A DNA stretch of 23,656 nucleotides from Ophiothrix spiculata. Taxonomy: Eukaryota > Echinodermata > Ophiuroidea > Amphilepidida > Ophiotrichidae. This document shows positions 9,636 to 18,679 of this stretch, one piece after another. Below the pieces are notes generated by a model. That model did no database searches. It had not been told where the DNA came from and worked only from the letters and a program-made list of their open reading frames with translations. Position 1 is the first letter of the stretch. Each line of letters begins with the position of its first letter. The position numbers were made by a program, and so were the translations under genes. The DNA lies in NCBI GenBank assembly GCA_000969725.1, contig JXSR01S029229.1; one strand, given 5' to 3'.

Positions 9636-10174
9636 GATGAATCATTAGGTCTTTAGAAATTTTACCAGGTATGACATTCCAACATCTCGATGTTGAAAAG
9701 GATCGTACCCTTAAAAAAGTAATCTGCAATACGAACCAAAGCATCTTTTTCCTGACGCAGCATCATCTCAAAGATCAGTTGCACTGGTTTCATCATAGGA
9801 CGTACTTGATATTGCAAATGACGCCATCAAATATGTGTTTGAGAACACAGCTTTGTGCACGAAACTTCATACCGATGTCGCTATTCTAGAACTAACATTG
9901 TTCCCTTTTACTTAAATTTTCATCTCAAAGTACAGAAGCGCTTTAGAAACTGATTACAGCCCGCTAGAACGAAGATTCACCAGCGTTCGTAAACGTATGT
10001 ATTCAAAGTTCTAAATATAAATGTGAAATAATTCAGATGGCCATGTTTGCAGAACGTCGGAGTTTTGTGATCTGATGATAGATTAAATATAAGTTTATTT
10101 GATAAAATCTTCAAATAAAGATGATTTTATTCATTTCGTGACAGTTTTTTATGATCAGAGTTCACTGTATCAGT
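9636..10174. repeat. Low-copy repeat family, copy I (least interrupted)
   Basis: This matches parts of copies II, III and IV: GAATCATTAGGTCTT, TATGACATTC, AATCTGCAAT, TTTTTCCTGACG, TTGCACTGGTTTCATC, GACGCCATCAAATATGTGTT, ACTTCATACCGATGTCGCTA, and with copy II on to TTCACTGTATCAGT. It carries uninserted target sites for three transposons found in the other copies: TTAA at 9711-9714, TTAA at 9912-9915, and CACTGGTT near 9782-9789. Small open frames in it (for example 9671-9889) are not conserved as frames between copies. Confidence 0.85.
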
Positions 10175-11375
10175 AAGAAAAGCACAATTATTATTTTTTT
10201 TATTTCAACCATCTGCTAATTAGAAAAATTCACTCCTCCAATCATTCTTAAAGTTTGCAAACGATAAAATATATAAGACCAATGTGTATTTTTCTAAGCT
10301 TGAGCTTACGAAGTATTGAAAATCAGCCGTAGGGTGATTCCAAAGTAACGTTTGTGACCGAAAAATTGGAAAATTTCACTTTTAAATGGCCACAGAACCT
10401 AGCATAACCATTATATCAACGAGTTTGTTGTTGATAATGGTGCTCACTGGTGGGAACAAGACATGCAGGTGTTTAAAGATTAAAATAATTTCCAAAATAC
10501 TGAATAAAGTTCATGTAACGTTCGGTAACGTTTGTGACCTCGCACGGAAATGTTTTTTTGCTCCAAATGACTTCAAAGTAAAATGTATCTGACATGTTAT
10601 CGAATTTTTTATTGCGCTTTTCACAGATGATTGGTAACATATTTACAAATAGTTCATAAAAGTGGTAGGAAATTCTATCGTCAGGATTTCTTTAAATGCA
10701 ATGTTTTGTTTGGTAACGTCTGGTAACGTTTGTGACATTTTTGATTGAAAACATGTGCTCATTCATGCACGGGTAGAAACAAATCAAAAATTCTGATTAG
10801 AAAATACTATTCACATACCGAGTAACAAACGTATGACTGAAAAAACTGCTCATATGGTCAAATAAAAGAGCTGATTTTTTGCTTGAAATCAAAAAAGGTT
10901 TAGTTTTCACTGGAACGAGCCCGTAGTATTTTTTGTGTACATTTGACATTTTTTGTATGAAGTGTGGCAAGTGCCGTTTTGCTACTACAGATAAACATTC
11001 CATATGACTACTCAACTTGAGTATAGAAATGACCTTCACCAAGGCGGGGGCAAATCAAATTTGACCTAAAAATCACGTTTTTGACCCATTTTTGTTGATG
11101 CTCCCTTACCAGTACATGAGAAAATTGATCACATTTTGAAGTTCAATTTCACACCCAACAAGATTACCGCATCATAAGTTTCCAGATATTTTCATCATAA
11201 ATTTACTTTTACATAAAAAAGTGGTAAAAATATTTTTATTCCAACTTTATGAGCAACCGTGTATTATGTCGAACTATATCATTAGGTTTGACATTAAAGT
11301 TAAACGTTGGGAATTCTGTGCAAACTATTATTATAAAACATGAAGGTTTTATGGAAATGTGATTTTGCGATTAAA
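10175..11375. other. Region without genes, holding a recurrent GTAACGTTTGTGAC motif
   Basis: No gene is recognised. The only structure seen is the motif array described at 10345-10837. The minus-strand open frame at 10797-11042 has no recognisable domain and is regarded as chance or transposon-derived. Confidence 0.5.
10345..10837. repeat. Interspersed GTAACGTTTGTGAC motif (three direct, one inverted-like copy)
   Basis: GTAACGTTTGTGACC occurs at 10345-10359, GGTAACGTTTGTGACC at 10524-10539 and GGTAACGTTTGTGAC at 10722-10736. The spacing is about 180 and 198 bases. The last two are preceded by a second half-copy (GTAACGTTC, GGTAACGTC). A related form in the other orientation, GTAACAAACGTATGAC, is at 10822-10837. 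The sequence between copies does not clearly align, so only the motif recurs. Confidence 0.65.
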
Positions 11376-12401
11376 TACCAGGTGTCCCAAAAATGTTTAC
11401 ATGTAGAAAAATTACCGTTTGCAAAAAGTATAGCAGCTGGAGAATTCAAACTTAGCATGAGTTATGATACATCCCTCCGCTAGATGTTTGCAAAATTCTA
11501 ATATCACAGCATTATTGTTTTATGAGTAATTAACAAAGATAGATACCTATGTCAGAAACGTATTTTTTTTCAAAATTAAACAAAATCGGAAGCATGTTCG
11601 TTTCACGTAACTTTAACCCTCGTTCAATCCCATGTGAACTTGAAATTGACAGACCCAAATTTAGGTTGTTGTATACCATAGTATAGGGTAGGGTTTCCTC
11701 TTCCCAATGATACCAAAATCATGAATATTTGAAAAGTTGTTACGTAATTATGACGTCATAAATTACTACATGTCTAAAAATTATGTTGAAATCTGATTTT
11801 GGGCAAAAATGGCCATCAATTCAAAATTTGGCTATTTCTGATATTTATAAATGTCGATCGGAGTTTTAATTACCAATTACTACTAATGAAAGAAAGTTAT
11901 AATTTAAACATATCCTGTAAGTTTAAGATTATCATGTTTAAACAGTTAAAGAATTAATGTTACCCATGAAAATTTGATTGTGCTTTATGCGCATTCACAA
12001 CTTGATTGACAGGTTCAATATAAACAACTCATTCTGGAATGCATGTTTCCCTAATTTGCATAATGGATATACTGAAACAGATTTCAACTATTATTCATTA
12101 AAAATTGTATCAAATTTGGTTCAATGTAAAGTCTGATCATGATAATTTGGAAAAAAATGCACATTAAAATATCACAAAACGTGATGCTTATAATTATCTT
12201 TAATTTTGAACAAATGCGTTTCTGACATAGGTATCTACCTTTGTTATTAACTCAAAAACTAATTAAGCTGTGATCTTAAAATTTTACGAGTATCTAGAAG
12301 AGGGTGTAATATAATTTGTGCAAAGTATCGTTTCTCTAGCTACTATAGTTTTAGCACGCGATCATTTTTCTACATGTAACCATTTTTTGGGACACCTGGT
12401 A
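11376..12401. mobile_element. TA-flanked element with long inverted repeats, 1.02 kb (Tc1/mariner-like MITE)
   Basis: The left end CCAGGTGTCCCAAAAA (from 11378) and the right end (to 12399) are inverted copies, each bordered by TA (11376-11377, 12400-12401). Inverted similarity continues about 200 bases inward, including ACATGTAGAAAAAT and GATACCTATGTCAGAAACG (left about 11545-11563, right complement about 12217-12235). TA duplication with such termini is typical of Tc1/mariner elements. There is no transposase. The middle holds sequence related to the TTAA element at 15747-16311. Confidence 0.85.
11613..11960. mobile_element. Partial copy of the CCCTCG piggyBac-like element, nested
   Basis: It begins TTAACCCTCGTTC (11613-11625), like the terminus at 15743. 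It shares with that element CCAATGATACCAA, GTTACGTAATTATGACGT and GGCAAAAATGGCCA/GGCAAAAGTGGCCA in order, followed by a similar 'ATCCTGTAAGTTT' block. The right terminus was not found, so its right limit is approximate. It sits between the two arms of the TA-flanked element. Either it inserted there or the families share an interior. Confidence 0.6.
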
Positions 12402-12486
12402 TATACCGTTATTAACAAAAAGTACAATGTTCGTCATGTTGGGTAACGAAAAGAAGAAAAATTGAGAGTGATTGAGCTAATTAAAA

Positions 12487-13483
12487 TACAGCGTGAGTCA
12501 AAATGAAGTTGACCGAGATTCAAAACTGTATAACAAAAGAACCACTGATATTTAAAACAATTGTTTAGCACTTAGGCAATGTGCAGACTCTTTTGCTTAT
12601 TTTAAAAAAAGAATGAAGGAAAGCTGTAATTCCTAAGAGAAGTTATGCCTGTTTTAGTAAAAAATAACAATTTTACAAGCTGTCCATGGCATTAATGAGC
12701 GAACAAAATGCAAAGTAAGTACTTAAGCTGTGCAGTCACCTGTTACTTATTCCCCGTCTTTCTTTGGCCAAGATGGATGCAGTTTGGAGCTTTGTCATTT
12801 CTGTTTACAATCCAAGTCTCAGATCTTCATTGTCCTCTTTTGCACTTCACAATTCTGGCTTACAATTTGCTTTAGCGTTGCTCTGCAAAACTCCTTTGAA
12901 CCTCTGAAGGCCTGGGTGTTTGCAATTAGGTTTCAACTACAAAATGCCTTGTCATAAGGTGTCATACGATGAACAACTTCCAGAACCAACGACCAGCTTT
13001 ACAAATTCAATGTCAGGCAGGTTCTAAACTGGTTTCATGCATAAAATTGATTGATATTTGTAGTTGAAATTCTTGCATTGAATCCTAGTTGTTAAATGGT
13101 TCTTTTTAAGTTTTCCTTTCATTTTAAAGATCAGCATTTCATGGACAGCTTTCCCTATGACTGACCAATCTCCTTGATTCAATGTTTAAATATCCGTCAA
13201 AGGAAGGGTAGGGTACTCATAACCAGGTAATTACTCTGCTTAATCAAGTGTTTACTTTGCTTTTTTAATTGGTTTGCTTGTTTATTCCGAAGACAGCGTG
13301 AAAAATGAGATTTTTTACTAAAACAAGCATAACTTCTCTTTGGAATTACCGATTTCCTTCATTCTTTTTTCAAAATATGCAGAAGAGTCTGCACATTTCT
13401 AAAGTGTTTAACAATTGTTTTAAATATCAATAGTTCTCTTGTTATACAGTTTTGAATCTCGGTTTATTTTGACTCACGCTGTA
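12487..13483. mobile_element. Second TA-flanked element with long inverted repeats, 0.99 kb
   Basis: CAGCGTGAGTCAAAAT (from 12489) and its complement (to 13481) are bordered by TA (12487-12488, 13482-13483). The arms align over about 180 bases, with shared blocks CCGAGATTCAAAACTGTATA, TTTAAAACAATTGTT, GTGCAGACTCTT and AGAGAAGTTATGC, and decay gradually out to about 280 bases. No transposase is visible. The open frame at 12730-12957 lies in the unpaired centre and resembles nothing known. It lies only 86 bp from the previous element and directly adjoins repeat copy II. Confidence 0.88.
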
Positions 13484-14100
13484 TATCAAATGTAATACAG
13501 ATAAAGACGTTTCAATAACATTTAAAAATAATTTTAATGATTTCCCTCATTTCTCGTCAAGATTGTTTTTAATCACTATCCTGTCGACAATCAAGACTAT
13601 ATTTTTTAAGAGAGGCCATTTATACATTCAATAAGGACAAAAATGTTTCAGCGAAAGAGCATTTGCCAAAAAGGATAACAATAAGATTTACACATAAGCC
13701 AAATTGATGATTTTTTTTTGGATGCAAAACGAACCAAAAATGTCTTGTACACATTACTTTTTTTAAAAGGACTTTTGATCAAAACGCTCCCGCCAAGATT
13801 GGTGTAGTTTAAATCATCAGATCTTATTCAAATTTCACCAGTTATGACATTCTGACAAATTGTTGTTGAAAAGGACCGCAGCCTTAAAAAACTAATCTGC
13901 AATTACGATCCAAGAATCCCTTGTATCTTTTTTCCTGACGCATCATCATCTCAAAGCATCAGTTACACTGGTTTCATCATAGTATAGTATAGTTTGATAT
14001 TGCAAATGACGCCATCAAATATGTGTTTGAGAACAGATCTTCGTGGACGAAACTTCATACCGATGTCGCTATTTCTAGAACTAACATTGTTCCCTTTTAT

Positions 14101-14615
14101 TTAAAGGGGCATTGGACAAGTTCAGCATCATCCCCGAACTTTTCGCCAAACATTTTGAGATTTTTGCATCATTTGAAGCATTAGCGGTAATAATGACAGC
14201 ATGCAAAGTTTCATTGTCAAATTCAAACCCTATATACCAAAATATTAGATATTCTTTTATTGTTTAATTATCGTTGTAAATACTGCCCTCTATAGTTTAT
14301 TTTTTAAAATTTGTCTTTTTAGGAGATCTAATGCAAACTCCAAATTTCTTTTGATTTATCTGCAATCTATGATGTGAAAGGAATGTTTTACAAACAAATC
14401 TTTGGATCTTTCTTGATGTATAGCATCAATAAATACGTTTAAAGAATAGCCTCATATCCAAGATCAACAAACAAAATAAAATTCAAATTTTTGAATTTTC
14501 TGAAGGTTTAGATCAAAATTTTCCTGATATCTGGTAATTGACTGCTATTTTCTAACATATGAAGTGTAAATCATCAACAAATAAAATTTCAAAATTTTGT
14601 CCAATGCCCCTTTAA
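14101..14615. mobile_element. TTAA-flanked MITE 'AGGGGCATTGGACAA', 507 bp
   Basis: A perfect 15-base terminal inverted repeat AGGGGCATTGGACAA (14105-14119; complement 14597-14611) lies between two TTAA copies (14101-14104, 14612-14615). Copy I (CTTAAATTTTCATCT, 9911-9925) and copy III (CTTAAATTTGCATCT, from 16927) both have one TTAA at this place, so they are empty sites that support insertion with TTAA duplication. An AGGG start with TTAA suggests a Kolobok-type element, as inference. There is no coding content. Confidence 0.92.
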
Positions 14616-14624
14616 ATTTGTGAT

Positions 14625-14829
14625 GACTCACCCCGAAAAGGGGGACTTTGCGACAGAACATTTTTCAAGATACAGATGAAAATAGGCATCACAAAATAAA
14701 GACAATAATAAGAATTTCCAGCAGATTTTCTGTTGTAAAATTTGACCGCCTTGATCAATTTCAAAAAATTGCAACGGATGAAACGAAAAAATCAAAATTG
14801 ATATCAAGTCCCCCCTTTCGGGGTGAGTC
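14625..14829. mobile_element. Short MITE 'GACTCACCCCGAAA', 205 bp
   Basis: The left end GACTCACCCCGAAAAGGGGG (14625-14644) and the right end, complementary with one mismatch (to 14829), form a strong inverted repeat of about 22 bases. It lies 10 bases to the right of the previous MITE and is absent from copies I and III. The target duplication is not clear. An open frame (14648-14872) runs through it and out the other side, which argues against a gene. Confidence 0.85.
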
Positions 14830-15182
14830 GTTATATTTACATCTAAAAGTACAGAAGTGTTTAAGAAACTGATTACAGTCCGCTATTTCGAAGATTCGCA
14901 AGCGTTCGTTAACGTGCGTATTCAAAGCTCTAAATATAAATGTGAAATATTTCAGATGGCCATGTTTTTAGAACGTCGGAGTTTTGTGATGTGATGATAG
15001 ATTAAATAAAAGTTTATAAAATCTTCAAATCAAGATGATTTTGTTCATTTCGTGACATTTTTAATGATCATAGTTCACTGTATCAGTCCTGATAAAAATA
15101 AAATATTTCAAATGTTAACAGCATTATTTCAGGTGACTATCTTTGGAATTAAAAGTGCACAAGCCCATTACACGCGTGCTTA

Positions 15183-15348
15183 GAAACAAATTTCAAAGTA
15201 TAGACCTCTGGAAAGGTAGCCATTACTGAAAGCGTTGCAAACTCTATCCATCTGATGATTGTATACCCAATGAGCGATAAGCGAGGGTATGCATGAAACT
15301 GTCAGTAATGGCTGCCTTTACAGAGGTCTATACTTTGAAATTTATTTC
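15183..15348. mobile_element. Foldback MITE, 166 bp with arms of about 50 bases
   Basis: The arm 15183-15232 (including TTTCAAAGTATAGACCTCTG and GCCATTACTGA) is the reverse complement of 15298-15348 with few mismatches. About 65 bases of loop contain an inner pairing (TGTATACCC with GGGTATGCA). It sits at the junction between copies II and III. The right arm runs a few bases into the left edge of copy III. Confidence 0.85.
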
Positions 15349-15663
15349 AAATGTTATACAGATAAAGAAGTTTCAATAACATTTAAAAATAATTTTAATG
15401 ATTTCCTTCATTTCTCGTCAAGATTGTTTAAATCACTATTCTGTCGACAATCAAAACTACATGTTTTGAGAAGCGCCATTTATACATTCAAAGCAAAAAT
15501 GCTTCAGCGAAATAGTATTTGCCATAAAGGATAAGATTTAAACATAAGCCAAATTGATGCAAATTTTATGATGCAAAACTAATCAAAAATGTCTTGTACA
15601 TTTCACATGCTAAGGACATTTGATTAAACCGCTCCAAGATTTGTGTAGTTTGAATCATCAGAT

Positions 15664-15726
15664 CTTATTCAAATTTCACCAGTTTTAAAAGACATTCTGA
15701 CAACTTATTCAAATTTCACCAGTTTT
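15664..15726. repeat. 40-base tandem duplication inside copy III
   Basis: CTTATTCAAATTTCACCAGT occurs at 15664 and again at 15704. Copy II has it once (from about 13825). The duplication is therefore specific to copy III and lies 17 bases before the TTAA insertion. Confidence 0.9.
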
Positions 15727-15742
15727 GAAAAGGACCGTAGCC

Positions 15743-16315
15743 TTAACCCTCGTCTACCCAGGCTATTTTTTGTAACACGTCTACCCCCCCCCCTAAATTT
15801 TTGGAACGGAACCCCCTATGAACTTGGTTTTGCTATCAATAGATAGGTATGGTCCTCTCCTATCCAATGATACCAAGATCACAAAAACCGGCCGAGGCGT
15901 TACGTAATTATGACGTAATAAAACTCGTTCGGATCGAAAAATTTTGGCAAAAGTGGCCACCAAATCAAAATTTTGCTATAAAAGTTCTAAATGGTCGTTT
16001 TTCATCTAATAAAGAAGGGAAATGATAATTCTAACATGCCCTGCAAGTTTCAGCTTCATAGCATGCATATATTTTTCAAAATGGCGAATTACAATTTTCC
16101 GGGGCTTCACCAACCCCCTACATCCCAACTTTGACGGCCTACCCTAACCCCACCTTGGGTGGTACCCCCTAATTTTTTCATCAAAATGACCGCAAAGAAA
16201 GCAAAAAAGATTACCCAAATGCCTGGGGTCGGTTGCTTTTGCGTGTTTATGTAGCGGGGAAAAAACCTTAGGAGGGGTTGCAACAACCCCCACCCCCTGG
16301 GTAGACGAGGGTTAA
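15743..16315. mobile_element. piggyBac-like MITE 'CCCTCGTCTACCCAGG', 565 bp
   Basis: A perfect 16-base terminal inverted repeat CCCTCGTCTACCCAGG (15747-15762; complement 16296-16311) is flanked by TTAA on both sides (15743-15746, 16312-16315). Copy II reads GCAGCCTTAAAAAACTAATC (13879-13898) at the same place with a single TTAA, and copy I has TTAA at 9711-9714. Insertion with TTAA duplication is therefore directly supported. A CCC start plus TTAA is the piggyBac signature. A related copy sits at the same place in copy IV (21185-21587), so it jumped before III and IV separated. There is no transposase. The interior carries TTACGTAATTATGACGT. Confidence 0.93.
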
Positions 16316-16399
16316 CAAACTAATCTGCAATATAATAATACAAACCAACAATCTCTTGTATCTTTTTCCTGACGTAGCATCACCTCAAAGCATCTGTTG

Positions 16400-16804
16400 C
16401 ACTGGTTCCCGGGGGGGGGGGTACTTAGTACAAAAGTGGTTATGGGGACGTGCCGCAAATTCGGGTAGCAAAATCAGGCTCTCTGGTATTTCAATCGGTC
16501 CTTTTTCTTCCCAAAATGTGGTATTTTGATGGGTCACTTTTCAAATTTTTCCAAAATTTGCGCCAAATGGCGCATATTTGGACATTTCTTCACAAAACTT
16601 TAGACATTTTGTGCCAAAATAGCGCAAATTTGGGCGAAAAAAATGCAATTTTTGATCAAACTTGACTCAAAATTTGGAAGATTTGGTATATGGATGGGTC
16701 CCTTTTTCTTGAAAATTGGTATTTGGATGGGTGGCTTTTCAAATTTCCCTGCGGCACGTCCCTACCCAAACCAAACTTGAGTACCCTCCCCCCGGGCACT
16801 GGTT
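16400..16804. mobile_element. hAT-like MITE 'CCCGGGGG…CCCCCGGG', 389 bp, with an 8-bp duplication
   Basis: The element runs from CCC plus a run of eleven G and GTAC (16408-16424) to GAGTACCCTCCCCCCGGG (16779-16796). It is bordered by CACTGGTT on both sides (16400-16407, 16797-16804). Copy I has a single CACTGGTT at this place, as TTGCACTGGTTTCATC, so the 8-base target duplication is supported. An 8-bp duplication suggests the hAT superfamily. The poly-G termini are unusual. The open frames at 16450-16665 and 16716-16931 run along or across it and have no domain. A truncated relative is at 7089-7230. Confidence 0.93.
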
Positions 16805-17128
16805 TTATCATGGTATGTGTTTGAGATTTCAAATGACGCCATCAAATATATGTTTGAGAACACAGCTTTCTGGACGACACTTCATACCGATGTCGCTGTT
16901 TCAAGATCTAATATTTTCCCCTTTTACTTAAATTTGCATCTAAAATAAAACTAAAGGCTTTAAAATGTGGTTATTACTGAATACTCAAGCGACCCTGGAG
17001 ATTTATAAGTAATTGTTTGTACATCCTTTGTAGTTATCTTGATGAAACAAATTCGGAGGTACAATCTTAGAAAAAGGCACAATTAAGAACCCTTTTTTGT
17101 TTGGTCCTCCATATAACCCTTTAATCTT

Positions 17129-17150
17129 AAAGGTTCTTACAAGAACCTTT
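17129..17150. repeat. Palindrome AAAGGTTCTT-AC-AAGAACCTTT
   Basis: This is a perfect 10-base inverted repeat around AC. It is kept in copy IV at 22186-22207 with one change. A second, similar palindrome (GGTTCCTTGTAGAACC) follows at about 17449-17464 and is also present in copy IV (about 22482-22497). AAGAACC-type palindromes are common in short DNA elements, so this may be an old MITE end. Confidence 0.75.
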
Positions 17151-17560
17151 GGTGATTCTTTATAGGGCCTTAACAATTCAAGTAGGTCATTAAGACCTAT
17201 TTTACTTTCTGTGTTCACATAATCTGCAAATAAAAAAAAAGAAGACTTAGTCCTCTATAATATTTACACATGATTTATTCTTGCCTAAACAGAATTTTTC
17301 TGTTTTACAAAGAGCCTTTGAGGGGTCTCTACTCTCTAGTCTTTCCTCACAAAAGTTACGTGAAGCTGAAGAAATCATTTTGGGGCTAAAGAATTCTTTC
17401 TGAACTTTTTTTTGGTTCTAAACATGCTAAATTGGTTTTTCGACCTGGTTCCTTGTAGAACCCAAAAATTTCAGAAAAGGTTCTTTAGCCCAAAAATTGA
17501 ATGCATCGAAAGTTTTATCAAGGGATGCATGATTGCAAATCTATGTATAACTGGGTGTTA

Positions 17561-17680
17561 CATGCGGTTTCATCAAATTTAAAACACGATTATGTATAAA
17601 ACGACGCAATCAAATAGATGTATAGGACAACTTTACAGTAGAAACTTTTCAAAATAGATGTCGCTATTGTTGGAATCTGG
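17561..17680. repeat. Degenerate second copy of the core motif within copy III
   Basis: GGTTTCATCA, then ACGACGCAATCAAAT, GTATAGGACAAC, GAAACTT and GATGTCGCTATT parallel, in order and spacing, the block GGTTTCATCA…GACGCCATCAAAT…GAACAC…GAAACTTCATACCGATGTCGCTATT of copies I and II. Copy IV has the same second block at about 22590-22690. The unit was therefore duplicated once inside an ancestor, before III and IV arose. Confidence 0.65.
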
Positions 17681-17905
17681 AACAATAAATGGAAAAGAAA
17701 GCAATATCATACACTAAGTATAAATTGAATCTTGACAATTATCATACACTATTATCATGATTATTACATTTTTATATTTATTGTATTTTTCGCTCTGCTT
17801 GGTGTGATTTTACCAAAGTTGATTTCTGCCTTCACCAAGCATGTTCAACATAGGCTAGTTGATATCTGGTAATTGAATGAAGTAATGTTCAAAAATAAAG
17901 TTTGT

Positions 17906-18241
17906 TTAAAGGAACCCTGTCCGATTGGGTCAGCATTTTTTCAAACTTTCTGAGATTTTGGTACCAAAATATTCCTCATATTTTTATCATTACCCATGTG
18001 AAATTTTACGGCTGAAACACGTTGCGTTTCGGCGATATAAGTGATAATGTGTGTAATTATTAATATTATATTAACCATAATTATATTATTTACACAGTAA
18101 AGTACAGGCAAATGGAAAATACAAAATTGCTCATAAAATCAAAAACGGTTGTTCCGATTTAACTGAAATTTGAAATAATATTGAAGCATCTTAATTAGTG
18201 CTCTTTCATATAAAAGTTTGACTTCAGATAATTAATATAGT
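17906..18241. other. Possible left end of a TTAA insertion; otherwise unassigned
   Basis: Copy III stops matching copy IV at TTAA (17906-17909), followed by AGGAACCCTGTCCGATTGGG. The left end of the MITE at 14101 (TTAA AGGGGCATTGGACAAGTTCAG) has a similar look. No matching right end was found, so a truncated TTAA element or a breakpoint is possible. The rest up to 18241 shows nothing recognisable. Confidence 0.4.
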
Positions 18242-18679
18242 GATGCATCATAGCTAAAATATTCATAACAATTGTTCATTTTTTGATAAAAGCATGAAAT
18301 TTGGCACAGATGTAGAGAAAGGTTATCTTAACAGATCTAGATCATAAGCCATCTCAGTTTTTGTCTCTGTCGGCCATTTTCCAAGATGGCCGCCAAAGTG
18401 CCAATTTTCGGCATATTTCGGTAATGTATTAATCAGGTAGAAATTTTATGTTCACCATTATTATGTGGAAATGGCTTCTTGAGCTATGGCAAATACATCC
18501 TACACCAACCTTTTTTATGTGCATATTTCAAATTCAAAAGTGCCTCCAAAATAGCTGATTTTCATTAAAATCGTCTAAAACAGGTGTTATAATTCCTGAT
18601 ATCATAAATAATCAACATAAAATAACATTTAGGGTTACAAAAAGATCATTTACACCCTTATTTTATTGTAAGCTTGCAT

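Larger units (their letters stand above)
13484..15095. repeat. Low-copy repeat family, copy II (with two transposon insertions)
   Basis: Its left part (13484-14100) matches copy III from 15340 on: CAGATAAAG, TTTCAATAACATTTAAAA, CTGTCGACAATCAA and ACATAAGCCAAATTGATG. The middle and right parts match copy I up to TTCACTGTATCAGT (about 15085). Two elements (14105-14611 and 14625-14829) interrupt it, where copy I is continuous. It keeps the TTAA at 13884-13887 that is filled by an insertion in copy III. Confidence 0.88.
15340..17905. repeat. Low-copy repeat family, copy III (with two nested insertions)
   Basis: It starts TTCAAATGTTATACAGATAAAG and follows copy II closely to 15742. A TTAA element (15747-16311) and an hAT-like MITE (16408-16796) interrupt it, and it then resumes at GGTTTTATCATGG. 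After ACTTAAATTTGCATCTAAAA (about 16925-16944) it leaves copies I and II but matches copy IV to about 17900 (GCGACCCTGGAGATTTATAA, GGTGTTACATGCGGTTTCATC, AGGCTAGTTGATATCTGG). The open frame on the minus strand at 17003-17218 is not preserved in copy IV. Confidence 0.88.

Noticed and set aside
10797..11042. Open frame of 81 codons on the minus strand.
   Set aside because: No recognised domain, and it lies in AT-rich repeat-like sequence; length is within chance expectation.
14648..14872. Open frame of 74 codons.
   Set aside because: It starts inside one MITE and ends in the flanking repeat, so it is an accident of insertion.
15253..15300. Hammerhead ribozyme-like core: CTGATGA, a 9-pair stem (TGTATACCC/GGGTATGCA), then GAAAC inside the foldback MITE.
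   Set aside because: The stem does not start directly at the core with the usual G-C pair, and the expected stem I and the UH cleavage site next to stem III are not formed. The match is probably chance within a hairpin.
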